The notes beneath the pieces were generated by a model that had not been told where the DNA came from, searched no databases, and worked only from the letters and a program-made list of their open reading frames with translations. Both the position numbers and the translations under genes were made by a program. Shown in pieces: positions 1 to 11,356 of a stretch of DNA of 64,000 bases. Position 1 is the stretch's first letter; each line of letters starts with the position of its first letter. Origin of the DNA: Tubulanus polymorphus (Eukaryota; Nemertea; Palaeonemertea; Tubulaniformes; Tubulanidae). The DNA is taken from positions 1,240,001 through 1,304,000 of the forward strand of contig NC_134031.1 in the NCBI RefSeq assembly GCF_964204645.1, written 5' to 3'.

Positions 1-61
1 ATCCAGTATAACCACTCCATTTGTATCCCGCGCAATCCCACAGATATGCCCGTCATTGACA

Positions 62-448
62 TCACTCAGTACACTTTGTAGATAGGTGGGGGCAGTGAGG
101 CCTCGTCATCCTGGTTTTCGTGTTCCGTATGAGGGCGTGTAGAGGGCAGAATTTCCTGACCGACTCTTTGTCTGACATCCTCGACACGTGACCGGCGAAG
201 GAGAGCTGATGCTTTCGGACATTAGTTTTGTTCCAGCAAACGTTGAAATTGGACAGAGAAATCGGCCCTGAAAAATAAAACGGGTTAGAACCTGCAAAAA
301 AGAACGGATTAATAAACACGAAACAGTACAGGACAGCACAGAGACAAACAGTAACACATAAAACATATAGACGTCGTTCCTCAGGAAGCAGGAACAGGAG
401 CAGGAGCGGGAGCGCAGCGAAAATCGCCAGGAGAATCCACGGTAGCAT
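62..448 (-). CDS. Hypothetical membrane protein, structure unresolved
   Basis: Open frame on the minus strand whose ATG (446-448) begins a very hydrophobic N-terminus (MLPWILLAIFAALPLLLLFL), then a short charged EERR and a second hydrophobic stretch. This resembles two membrane helices or a signal anchor plus one helix. Two acceptor-like sites (pyrimidine run then CAG) lie inside the frame near 270 and 291, so the downstream half may be spliced into another frame. One alternative frame ends at about 70 with an acidic tail and PPPIY, which resembles a cytoplasmic C-terminus with a WW-binding motif. I do not recognise the family. The gene may also continue to the left of the window. Confidence 0.3.
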   Translation of the reverse strand: MLPWILLAIFAALPLLLLFLLPEERRLYVLCVTVCLCAVLYCFVFINPFFFAGSNPFYFSGPISLSNFNVCWNKTNVRKHQLSFAGHVSRMSDKESVRKFCPLHALIRNTKTRMTRPHCPHLSTKCTE

Positions 449-505
449 GTTCACAGTGTGAGTGTGCAGAGGTGAATGGCCTATGCTGGTTGGTGTACAC
501 CGTGG

Positions 506-718
506 TCAGCCGGTGACGTATTCAATAGCGCGTATAAATGATATCAACAACTCTGAATAGCCGCAATTGTGTCTCCATTGTTGTTGAATGGATTTAAATT
601 GAGAGCTTATAGAAGGTTCCACTACCGGTTGAACACGCGCCAGTAGCCAGCTGAACAAAATCGTGGAACTTAAGGCCATAAAATAAATTTCTTTGATTGC
701 CCACACTGCTCTACGCAC
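506..718 (-). CDS. Hypothetical short ORF with one hydrophobic segment
   Basis: 70-codon frame starting MRRAVWAIKEIYF, followed by a hydrophobic segment (about residues 14-27) and a polar remainder. It would make a small type II membrane protein. Its TGA stop is in the same frame as the ATG at 448 of the next ORF, with about 19 codons between. It may be a 5' exon of the same gene, an upstream ORF or chance. No family is recognised. Confidence 0.22.
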   Translation of the reverse strand: MRRAVWAIKEIYFMALSSTILFSWLLARVQPVVEPSISSQFKSIQQQWRHNCGYSELLISFIRAIEYVTG

Positions 719-1074
719 GGCCTCCGAATTTAGCCACCGCGCCTGCCTGGGTTTTTTTCTTTTATTTTGATATAAGGTCTACTGGATTTTACGGTACCTC
801 ATCAATTTCGTTTATGAAAGTCCATATTAAGAATTTCGTTTCTTGTTTATATATTGTTCGAAATATGGTCTGCGAAGTGAACAATCAATTCGCGTCGGTC
901 GGGGTCCCGTCGGTGTGGCGGGTCGGGTCCCGCTGGCCGGTCGGGGGTGCTCCATCAGTCCATTGGACTGTTGTTAAGCGGTTGACGAAAAGCGATTGAC
1001 GATTAGCGAATCGACGATGACGATGGCGGCACCGCGTGGAAATATTAATTAATCATCATTAAATTAAATTGAAA
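719..1074. promoter_or_regulatory. Intergenic region, probable divergent promoter
   Basis: Non-coding stretch between the minus-strand locus and CATSPERB on +, placed where a shared divergent promoter would lie. It holds a CpG- and GC-rich core (about 895-1040) in otherwise AT-rich DNA. I see no clear TATA box. A 100-codon plus-strand frame crossing it has no protein-like features. Confidence 0.3.
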
Positions 1075-4000
1075 ATGGGTTTGTTGTTATTGGTGTATTG
1101 TTTAATGGTTACTGGTGGTATATTTATCGTGAATGTAGCGAGTAGTTCCGCTGAAACGGGTATGTATGTGTGCTGTATTAAACTCGAGCTAATTAATTAG
1201 GTCACTCAAGCGCGTCGAACTCGAAGAAGAGCTGTCCACCGCCACCACGAAACACGTGCCAGCCTCTCTGGACGTTCCGCCGCACCTCCACGTCGTTTAC
1301 GGTTCGTAACGTAATAAAAACAACTCATCATGATTTAGAGTGACAGTTTGATTATTTGTTGCAGGTTATGGATTTTATATAACATCTGGAGAAATTTCAA
1401 ATCAATCGCCAACGAATAAATTATTTTTAACTGGTTCCACAATTGTAAGTAAGCCTACCCCTTTAAATCCACCAAAACCAAACATGAAAAAACCTGCTAT
1501 GCCGAGTTTTGGAAAGAAAATGATTCAAATTTGAAATATTTCTTGAAAAGCTATTGTTAAATCTTAGATTTAAAGTCAAGACTGGATTTTTCATGCTCCC
1601 AGGATTTTATAAACCAGTTTCACAGTTGTGAGTTAAGATTTGACTCAAAGTTGAAAATGAACTGATTTTAACTCAAAGTTAGGCCTAACTCTTAACTCAG
1701 AACTGTGGAACTGGACACAAGTACGTTTCAAAAGCTTAAGTCTGAAATGTTGACTATGAAATTCTCATACGAAAACATAAAGCAACTAAACCAAAAATTT
1801 GAGATGACCTTGGGTGCAACAGGTTTTTAAGTATAAAAATGGACCCAGTTTCACAAGAAAGTTAAACTCAAATTTTTGGTGTAATTGCCATTGGTTACTT
1901 CATGGTTTCAATGAGGACAACAATTCAAACTCAACCGTTTTAGGCTTAAACTTGACCCTGGGCCTATAGTTCAGCAGTTTTTGCAAAAGTTTGGTCTTTC
2001 GTGTGAAGAAGTTCATATTCAATATATTCACCTTAGAGTCAAATCTTAATAAAATAACTGTGTAATCGGGTGTAGGGATGGGGGTTTCCTAGACTGGTAT
2101 TAGCTTCAACCCCCGGGCTATCTCAATTGAATATGAATTGACTTAACCTAATTCCCTCGGGTTAAAGTTAAATAGAAGTCTATAAAACCAGCCCCTGGGT
2201 TTTAATTGAGGTATTTGATTTCTTTTTCTAGACTTTCAAACTGCAACTGTATTCAGTGAACAGCTCGTTATTCGCGAGTCGTCTTCACTTGATTAAATCA
2301 TTCGAATCGCTCGGACACAAACCGAGCATCGCGATCAAAAACACGACTAACAGTAAAACATTCTTCTTCGAAAATGAAATCGTAAGTAAATTGTTCAGTA
2401 TTGGATGCCGCACTAACGATTGTAACAATATAGAATCAAACTATCCACCTGAATTGAAGAATTGATTAAATTTGAAATTATCATCTTTTGCCAAATGTAA
2501 TGAAATTATGATGAGGGGATTGAGACAAAGTCAAGATGAGACCATTTTCTCCCTTTTCATTTATAATTGATTGCTACGTTATGAATTCCCAATTGCGATG
2601 AAATTCTAGCCTAAAAATGAAGCCCAATTTAACTCATACAAATATTTTAAATCATTCAAAGGTTGGAGATGATTTAATAATTTGTAGAATATTGAAGAGG
2701 AAGCTTGGAGTTTAACACTGACTCGTCATAATATCACTGGTAATAGAAATGCTCATGGTGCGTGTGACCGGTATCAAGAGCGACAGAGAGATTTTAAAAC
2801 CTCGACGAAGGTTCAGATAATTTTATTATAGTTTGTTTTGTTTTGCAGTTAGTTTACCGGTTGAACAGTACAGCGTAACTATAGAACTCGGTTATGAATC
2901 TGGAATATTCACTACGTACGCGAGTCTACTCGATTTGGATCAAGGTAAATTATTGAAGAAATTCAACCAATTTAAGAATTCAACATTTTATCAAACTGTG
3001 ATCATATGACTGAGTGTTTGTTGAAATCAGTTTGCAGTCTATGAAGGATATACAAATTTGAAGATTGAGGATGTTGATAATCAAAATTATATCTTTCAAA
3101 TAAATCTCTGAAGATTGGTTGTAAAGCATTTTATCTGAAATGTCAGTTTAACTCATTTTTAGTAATCAATTTTCACTGTTGGGTCTTATAAAGACAGTTA
3201 GTATCTCTGATACATATTCAGAATTTTATTATTCTATTTACTTCAGAACCTCTGCTGCAATGGAAACTCGGAGATGTGATTTCTAGTTTACCAAATGTTA
3301 CAGTTTATAACATTCTCCTCGCCAGAAATCCATGTTCCGCTGATTTAGTCCTCATATTTCCCTCGCTCGATCAAGGCATGTCTTTCGTTTGAAGAAAAAT
3401 AACCAGAAAATGATTTGCTTCTCGTCTGAATCATTTATTCAATAATTATTGATTTATTTGTTAGATACAGCTGTAGTAGGGATCAGTTATACCGGTTTGG
3501 AGAGATCACCTGTCTGGTACATTATGACGAGTCTTCACAATGCGTGTGGTTAGTTATTAGCATAATAAATCAATTTCTCATGTATATATTTGCATTAAAA
3601 AGCCAATTAAAATGTATTAGATGGATAAGATAAACATAGAAATGGATTGAATAGAATAAGTGTATTTTACATATAAATGAAAGATTGCTCTCAACAGCTG
3701 GGTCCACTTAAGGAATAATGGTTAGTTTCACAAAAAAGTTAAACTAACTACTATTGGGTACTTAATTTTTTGAATGAGGACAACAATTCAAACTTAACTG
3801 TTTTAAGTTTGAACTTTTCCATGAAACGGCACACTGTTGAATTTATAGTTTATTTCACTGATATTTCAGGTTGTAATCAGATATCAATAATCGACGCGGT
3901 TATTACTAATCAATATCTGATCGTTTTAACCAATCACGGAGTATTCATCAGTTCTGATCTACTCGATACTGAACCATTCGAAAATAAACAGCTCAACTTC

Positions 4001-7000
4001 ACTCGTGCAAATCTAAATTCGAATCAGGTTTGTGAAAAACCATGAAAGCGGTCGGTCGATTCCATGTTTGATTTGTTTCAAGAAATTGAAAATGTTTTAT
4101 GATTTCAGTTTGATAAAATGATTTTGCGTTACACCAGTCAGTGTCTGAGTAAATCCGATAGTCAATTCACTAGTAAGTTATTCTATAATTTGAGCTAAGA
4201 TCAGTTGAGGATTAATTTCTAACCGTTTGAAATGTGTGTTTTGTTTTTAGGTGAATTTGTTACTTTGGGTCTGAATTCAGCAATTTCACAGGTAAGTGAT
4301 GATGTCAGTAATGTGATGACTTAATCCAGTTTGACTGTAACACTGCATTGTCTCAACAGTCATTAAATTGTTTAATGGATTATTTTCTAAAAGGATTTAG
4401 GTTCTTGGTATTACAGTCGGCCGCCGTATCAGTCGTGGAGCTCGTATCTATCAGTGAATAAGGATATAGTTTGTTTAACTATGAATCGACATACGAATAC
4501 AATGGTTTCAGGCTGGAAGGATATGGTTAGTTGAACTTTTTAAAAAATTCACAAATATCACATTTTATCAGAGTCTTTAAGATAGGGAAATCTGGAAATA
4601 CCAGACTTATTCAGTCGGAGAATTTGAATTTGAGGTATCTTGCTGTTTTTACTGGTGAGGCACAAGGAAACAGCCTCAACTGAGGATATCTTAAATCATG
4701 GAATTTTAGATCCCTTGATCTGTAAGAACTCTCTTTCCGGATCTACGATTCTGGTTGCATGCATGCTGAACAGATTTCTATTTCGTGTATTTCAGACGAC
4801 TGGTTTATATGGAACTAGTATTCATCAACTCAATGAAAGTCTAGCCGTATCAAATGAATTGTTAGTTCCTTCTTTTACGTTTCCGAGCACTTTTACACTG
4901 CACAGCTTGGCTTTTCATCCTATCACTAACGTTCTATACGCTTTTGGCAACCAGGTATTTCTTAATTCTATCGGTATAAGATATATCTCTATAGAGAAAT
5001 AGATGAATTGTAAGAACTAGAATCGAATTCAAACTCTGAATATCGTGTATATTTATAGATTTGGGTGTCGAACGATGGCGGTTCTTCATTCCTTCAAACT
5101 GTCGTTCTGAATAATGATAACGTCACTTCATTTATTTGGAATCTTTGCGATGGAGCAGTCGTCCTGGCGACTGAAAACGGTGCTGTCTATTACGGAAAAG
5201 CGGGTATTGTTTAAAAACTGAAATATCAATCCAGTTTCATTGTTGTCCGTTTTGTTTGAATCTTGAATTAGTTCATTCTCGATCTTCTCGGTGGCTTCAC
5301 GTTCGGATTTTGGTTTCCCATCTACAACCCTTCGATCTTTCCTAAATCTTCGATTTTTCCAAAATGGGACGGTCTTTGAAGTGTTGTCCGCTCACTGTTA
5401 GTGGCCAGCAGGACTCGAACTCACTTGTCACTCGTCACTGACAGTAAATGCAGCGGAGCATCACAACTTATCCTACTTGTGTGCGTTTTTAACTGTTTAA
5501 GTGTAATTGTAATGGAGAACTGTGAAACTGGATCCAGGCCATTGAAATCAGATTTGATGTATGTATTTTCACTGATGTTATGTTTATTATTAGGTGTGAA
5601 TCGTTTAGTTAAAGTAATCAGTTCACTATTGAATCCCTACTCCATCTATATCAATCACATCGGTGAAGTTTATACTGTGAAAATACTAAATACTCTCATC
5701 GTCAAAACTCTGGTTCCTCTTGCTAATAATATCAAGGTAAGTTTGACAAGAATTTACAGAAATGCAGACAAACTCGCTTCAGTAGTCATTGCATAAAACA
5801 TTACTGAAATCATCTATATTCACTAGTTTTAGATTTAGTCGTAATAAGTAGCGGTAATTATGATTTTGATCTGATATCTCGAGATTGTTTGACATATTTC
5901 AGTGAGTCTTTTTAGCTTCCATAATTTCGATATGAAAGTGATACAGACACTCCTAGAAATTGAAATTTGATACTTGAATTCTGGAATGACTGATCTTTAG
6001 GGACCCTGAGTGATATATCTAGATTGTTTGATATTTTTCAGTGATATATCTGTAGATGGTTTGATATTTTTCAGTCTGTTAATCACGCGTTTCCTCGAGA
6101 TCTCGTTGTGCAGTTTTTAACCTCGTCTCTCATTATTATACACGAATACTGCGGCTCTGCGAGAGACTCCACTCAATCATCCGTGTCACTATTCCACCTG
6201 TCTCACGTTGGACTCAAGATTCAACTTCAGTAAATTGATATATCTATTTCCATCAATCCCTAGGTTTCAGCTGAGGCTATGATGGTTTAACCTGTTTAAT
6301 TGTTTGTATTTCAGAAATGGTGGCACAGGAATGATTGAAAGACTGAAATTTCGTCACGATGATTCGGCATTTTTGAGTATGATGCACGTGTTTATTCAGG
6401 AACCATTTCAATTTGAAACCGAGGCAAATTGTTCAGCCATACAATTCAATATAGGTAATATAATTATTATAATCTTTCTGTGAAAACAGATGTTCAGAGC
6501 CAGGGTCCCGTTCCATGAAAAAGTTAGACTCAAACTTGGTTTTATCTCATGAAGCCAACCACTCAAACTTAACCGCTTTAAGCTTAACTTCTTCATGAAA
6601 CAGGGGGCCCTAGTTTCATAAGAATTAGCGATTGCTTATTTGTACTCCTGTAGTGATAAAATCAGTCAGTGGTTTGAATGTCACTCTCAAATTGGATGGA
6701 ATTGGTAAGTACCTCAAATCTACTCGTATCTGTGTTCAATAAGAAAATATGTTACAAATCCATGAAATTCAAACTGCGTCAATGTTGAACATGTTTAATT
6801 ATTCTGTTTCTCTCATGCAGTACCAGTAAATGGAGGCTGGAAAGTTGCAGATATCGGTAAAACAGTTCTGATACCCGGTGATATTTCTGTCCTGATAACC
6901 GAACGAATCAATGATACCGATGTGAACGGTTTAAGCGTAATTCCACTTCTCAGTGATACGTCTGCCTTGACTGGAAAATGGTTCGTTCTCGACATGAGCT

Positions 7001-10000
7001 CAACTAGTGTAAGATTACTTATAGATTCTCCACCATTTCAGTGTACAGTAGACTCCTCCTAACTTCAATCAATTAGAACCAGTGATTTTCGTTTGAGTCA
7101 GGCGATAATTCAAGTTAGAAAATGGAATTTAATTCACATTCTATCGCAATAGTCCCTAGAAATTTGTGTTCAAGTTCAGTGATAATTTGTGATGAAAGCC
7201 TTTGAGTTGAGAGGAGTCTAATGTATTGGTCCAGGGCCCAGTAGTTTCATGATACGTAGATGTGGGTTAAAAATCAACCCCAGAAGACTTAGATTAGTCA
7301 GTTATTAAATATCTCAATATTTCTATTGTAGTTATTATCAAGATTGAGGATTTATCTTGTAGGATTACTTTATAAAACCGGGCACGTGTCAACTATTTGT
7401 TCCTGGGGGTCACTTTGATTCTATAAAACCTGGTCTCGGAGATTATCATAAATGTTCCCTGTGTTTCCGCTGCAGACTGAACCGACCTGGTCGATGTACG
7501 AAGCCTCGTGTCATCATTCATTCATCCCGAACAACGATATCACTAAAAACCGGTTCGCGTTCCTGGATCTCGGTCAGAGCGTCAACCTATCGATGATCGT
7601 CACGCGTGAAAGTCAACAGCCGATATCCGAGGAGAGTTTGTCATATTTCTACGTAACGTTGAGTAATCCGTGGTTGTTTAGAGTTCGTTCTAAACTCTTA
7701 CCCAGCGTACACGGTTACAGTTTACACGCGATGAATTTAGAAGTTGATTCTTATAGACTGGTAAGTACTCTCAGGGGACACTCATGGCTTGGAGGAGAGG
7801 AGGGGGGGTCAAAATTTGTCACTTCTCTCTCTATGTACATGATGAGGAGGGGGGAGGGTTGAGAAGTCAATTCTTTCAGACTCGGGGGCCAGTTGCAGAG
7901 GAGTGACTTAAGTCCAAAAGTGGTCTTAAATCTTAAGACTGGACTTAAGTTGTTAGATTGGCTATAGAACTAAGTTGGTCTTAGATATACCTTTAGTCTA
8001 AGCCATGACTATGCAACCGGCCCCAGGTCCTCTTGTGGACACTCACTATTAAGAGAGTCAAAACATCAGAAATGCAGAAATGCACTGAGTCTTCTAGGTC
8101 TTGATTTTGAAGGCTATAGAATCATTAGCTACCTTTATACTCTGTTTTGAACTATGATTTGTGAAGTTCTAATTGTGCTGTGTATTTCAGGGTAAGTCAG
8201 CTATAAATTATCACTTGCCGTTAGCGTCTCTACTGTGCGCGTTCACTAGTTATACAGTCATAGTGGAAGCCTGCTGTCCTCGAGGCGTTCGACTCAAATA
8301 TAACTATCCCGTTCAAATCACTGACGAACAGTACTTAGCCGGAACAGCGTACAATAAGTACGGAAAAACAGTTTTAGTTCCTCTTGAGGTAAATTAATAA
8401 CAATCCGACTTCATGCTTCCATGGAAATGATTGCCTCGCATAATTGTGACGTGTGACGAGATATTTTAAAATATCTTACTCCAATTCATGTAATGACAGT
8501 CCTAGAATTCACTTGTTGTCTCGGAGGATATCTATTTGTCCCGTTGGAGCTAAAACAAGTGCACCGCGGTCTACTGCATTTACTCATTTAACTCGTGTTT
8601 TCAGTTCAATTATCGACCGCCATCTTTATATGGAATCAATATCCCAACTACGCGTAATATCTACAACGCCGACCCCAGTAAGCCTCGACCGAGAGACTTC
8701 CATCAGAAATCAAAGGTACAAACAACATCTTAATATTGAAATCATCTCTTGTTCTGTGTTATCTGTGTCTCATTCATTACATACATATATTCAGACTTCA
8801 GGAATATTCAAACAATGTTTAGGGAAACTGAATCGACAGGAGTGCGGTTGCCGAGACGATATGATATTATCACCGTATGAAATCTATTCGGATTGTCGTG
8901 AATTCGTAAGTTCTCGTTCCGGGCTCCGACGAGGGTGAGATTCGTTCAGCGTTTGATTAAACCGTGATTTTTTTCAGGTTTATCGATTGCGACATCCGGG
9001 AAAAATCGTCGTAAACATGACGCTTCATCGTCACGGTTACCCAACAATGTCTCTCGGGACGCCCTACGCAGTTATAGTTAAAGAACTGAACAATCGAGTT
9101 GATTATGAATTGACGTGTAAGTATTATTAGTGGGCCTATATACTGACGTCTATTTCAACTCGGTTTGAAAGGAAATTGGGAGCCATAACTCAGACTGTTT
9201 AACAGTTTTGATACAGTATGCCTGATAAAGTTAGGTTTGGTTTTAAAAGGACCAGCACAAATGGGCAGCTGAACTAAAAAATTGATTTTTAATCCATTTA
9301 ACGTTGTACTGAAGGATGTTTCCTTCTACTCAAAGTGAATCATAAAACAGACTCCATTTTTGAGATAAATCAAGTTTAACAATATGTTTCTGTGTCTACA
9401 AACCATGAATTTGTTAAGTGTAAAGTGGGCCTCGATACTAGACGCATGTCAAAACTATTACTGGCTTGAATTGAATGATTTTACTGTATTTCAGCTGTTT
9501 TAACTGATAGTCAAAATCTAATGACGAAAGATGCCAATATTCCTAACCACACTCTACTACACAATCCTTCAGCTTTGACTGTTACAATGATCGTAAGTTT
9601 GGTCTCCGGCGACACAAGTTTTTAAGATGTTTACAGAAAATTAGATTTTAAAAAAGGTTTCGTTATTTCTAGGGGTCCGGTTTATATCATTTCCGAGCGT
9701 CTGTCATACGCGGTTATTCATTCTGTAAATTAGAAGAGGAATTTCAGGTAAGACTCACTCGCTCAAACCCTGACTCCAACCCAAACCATGACTCCAATCC
9801 AAACCCTGACTCTAGTCCAAACCCTGACTCCAATCCAAACACTGACTCTAGTCCAAACCCTGAATCCAATCCAAACCCTGACTCTAGCCCAAACCCTGAC
9901 TCCAATCCAAACCCTGACTCCAAACCAAACCCTGACTCCAATCCAAACCCTGACTCCAATCCAAACCCTGACTCCAATCCAAACCCTGACTCTAGTCCAA

Positions 10001-10777
10001 ACCCTGACTCTAGTCCAAACCCTGACTCCAATCCAAACCCTGACTCCAATCCAAACCCTGACTCTAGTCCAAACCCTGACTCCAATCCAAACCCTGACTC
10101 TAGTCCAAACCCTGACTCCAATCCAAACCCTGACTCTAGTTCAAACTGAGCTAATTAATGTAGACTGTTTGGGAAGTGAGATGAGATAGGAAGTAAATAT
10201 AGACAGATAGGAAGTACTGATAGTGGAAAGACTGATAGAAACTAAATATAGGTGGTTAGGAAGTAAATATAGACAGATAGGTGGTGATATGGACAAATAA
10301 GAATGAAAATAGAAAAGCTAAGTAGTAATGTAGGTAGGAACCAGAGGAAGTAAGTCAATATAAAGAATAGATACATGTAGTTGTAAACAGGAAGTACCAG
10401 TACTGGTATTTAGTCAGGATAGTGTGTTAAGTACCAGTACTGGTATTTAGTAAGGAGAGTGTGTTAAGTACCAGTACTGGTATTTAGTAAGGAGAGTGTG
10501 TTAAGTACCAGTACTGGTATTTAGTAAGGATAGTGTATGTTAAGCGAGTTTTTATTTTTAATTGTAGTTTTTTGTGACTGATCCACCGATTGTTTATCCG
10601 CTACAATACATCATCAATTTCTCCGTAACGATTCTGATTGGTGCGCTCGTATGTGGAGTATATATGTATTATAAACCTCAGCACGCGCTGCTCGACGCGT
10701 GGGATGATCGACCACCGATAGATGAAACGCAACACCCTCTTTCTAAAGTCAACTCAAAACGATCGAAAAGAACTTGA
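1075..10777 (+). CDS. CATSPERB: CatSper channel auxiliary subunit beta
   Basis: Large ectodomain subunit of the sperm flagellar Ca2+ channel CatSper. Exons: 1075-1159, 1227-1301 (both tentative), 1365-1444, 2232-2381, 2688-2757, 2849-2944, 3247-3375, 3465-3548, 3870-4027, 4109-4172, 4251-4291, 4394-4525, 4796-4954, 5059-5203, 5594-5736, 6075-6229, 6315-6454, 6654-6704, 6821-7008, 7476-7760, 8191-8388, 8605-8715, 8795-8905, 8978-9116, 9495-9592, 9673-9747, 10568-10777. They join in phase to 1123 residues (human about 1116). Family blocks are clear: EPLLQWKLGDVI, the VLTNHFLVILT-like ITNQYLIVLTNHGVF, FNYRPPS...NADPSKP with FKQC after it, and LYHFRASVIRG before the final exon. There is an N-terminal signal peptide, one TM helix at about 1068-1085 and a short basic tail. 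The intron after 3375 starts with GC. A possible poly(A) signal (ATTAAA) is at 10868. The first junction is the least certain. Confidence 0.93.
1611..1716. mobile_element. MITE-like inverted-repeat element, family C
   Basis: About 105 bp with imperfect terminal inverted repeats: CCAGTTTCACAGTTGTGAGT at the left and its complement ACTCAGAACTGTGGAACTGG at the right. The interior repeats 'aactca' motifs. A second, better preserved copy is at 50039-50147. It lies in a CATSPERB intron and has no coding capacity. Confidence 0.6.
1841..1964. mobile_element. MITE-like inverted-repeat element, family A
   Basis: About 124 bp starting CCCAGTTTCACAAGAAAGTT and ending near CCCTGGGCC, with an interior (TTGGTTACTTCATG, GAGGACAACAATTCAAAC) shared with the elements at 3724, 6501, 51817 and, inverted, 60341. 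It lies in a CATSPERB intron. Confidence 0.65.
3724..3828. mobile_element. MITE-like element, family A, diverged
   Basis: Diverged copy with the same ends (AGTTTCACAAAAAAGTTAAAC at left, CCATGAAACGG at right) and the internal GAGGACAACAATTCAAAC. It lies in a CATSPERB intron about 40 bp upstream of the exon at 3870. Confidence 0.55.
6501..6610. mobile_element. MITE-like element, family A, diverged
   Basis: Ends CCCGTTCCATGAAAAAGTTA and TTCTTCATGAAACAGGGGGC are inverted copies of each other and match the family A termini; the interior is shortened. CATSPERB intron. Confidence 0.55.
7046..7223. mobile_element. TA-flanked MITE (pogo/Tigger-like ends)
   Basis: Element flanked by TA on both sides with termini CAGTAGACTCCTC and GAGGAGTCTAATG. 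TA duplication and CAGT ends are typical of pogo/Tigger-type non-autonomous elements. No transposase frame. CATSPERB intron. Confidence 0.5.
7884..8025. mobile_element. MITE-like element, family B
   Basis: About 140 bp starting GGGGGCCAGTTGCA and ending TGCAACCGGCCCC, with interior copies of TTAAGACTGG and TGTTAGATTGGCTATAGAAC. Family B also occurs at 43539, 47158 (expanded), 49283, 57520 and 59480. Confidence 0.65.
9765..10147. repeat. 18-bp minisatellite
   Basis: About 21 tandem copies of an 18-bp unit CCAAACCCTGACTCCAAT, alternating with a CTCTAGT-ending variant. It lies in the last CATSPERB intron, starting only about 20 bp after the donor at 9748. Because 18 is a multiple of 3 both strands stay open and give artefactual repeat ORFs. 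Confidence 0.95.
10175..10330. repeat. Degenerate purine-rich repeat (GGAAGTAAATATAGACAGATAG type)
   Basis: Loose repetition of GGAAGTAAATATAGACAGATAG-like units directly after the 18-bp minisatellite, in the same CATSPERB intron. Confidence 0.6.
10386..10548. repeat. Tandem repeat of about 37 bp with a palindromic core
   Basis: Four tandem units, each holding the perfect palindrome TACCAGTACTGGTA followed by TTTAGTAAGGAGAGTGTGTT. It lies just upstream of the last CATSPERB exon. Confidence 0.9.
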
Positions 10778-11356
10778 AATTAGTAAATTCTCTGTTAATC
10801 GTGTGTTATTCGTGAGGTTCATTCCGCTTATTATGTTATATTTTTGTAATGATTGATTTCGATGTTGATTAAAATTAGTTTTTAATGTTTCCTAAAATTT
10901 ATTTTGACAAAGTTTTTCATGGAATTTGAAAATTATGATTACAGTCAATCTCGGTTAGATTCTGCCGGTTTATGAGAAATCCAAATCAAATATCATATTT
11001 CACATACATCAATGATAGAAATCTATACTTAACTGATCTGAATCAAGCCAGTTAGACTATAACCAGGGGTCCAAGGACATCGAGTCTACTTGGGAAGCTC
11101 AACAATCTGCTAACTTCAATATTAACTACCCCTGGCGAACATATACTACAACCAATGACCTTAGAACTCGGTACAATTGTAGAACATGTCATGAGCTACA
11201 AGTTTGTGTTACTCTGGCAAAACAATACTAAACAAAAGATTCTGTTGTTTCTATTAAAAGATTGAATTGGCATTTTATTTGTACATCTTAAAACAAGGTA
11301 GAAAATGTTTTTTAGTTTGATCATCTAGTTTACCGCAGTGTTTACAGAGCTGTATG
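10778..11356. other. Convergent intergenic region CATSPERB / TTI1
   Basis: 3' flanks of the two convergent genes. It holds a probable CATSPERB poly(A) signal variant (ATTAAA, 10868-10873) and, on the minus strand, AATAAA for TTI1 (11274-11279). I see no other feature. Confidence 0.5.

Noticed and set aside
506-508. TGA read as selenocysteine to join the two leftmost ORFs
   Set aside because: No SECIS-like element was found and neither half resembles a selenoprotein; sequencing error or separate ORFs are simpler.
697-999. 100-codon plus-strand ORF upstream of CATSPERB
   Set aside because: No domain, signal or splice context; it crosses the probable promoter region.
9744-10189. Two long repeat ORFs, one per strand, of Gly/Leu/Glu/Ser and Thr/Pro/Ile/Gln types
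   Set aside because: They are translations of the 18-bp intronic minisatellite, which keeps all frames open because the unit is a multiple of three.
10386-10548. CRISPR-like array
   Set aside because: The units are tandem with no variable spacers, and the context is a eukaryotic intron.
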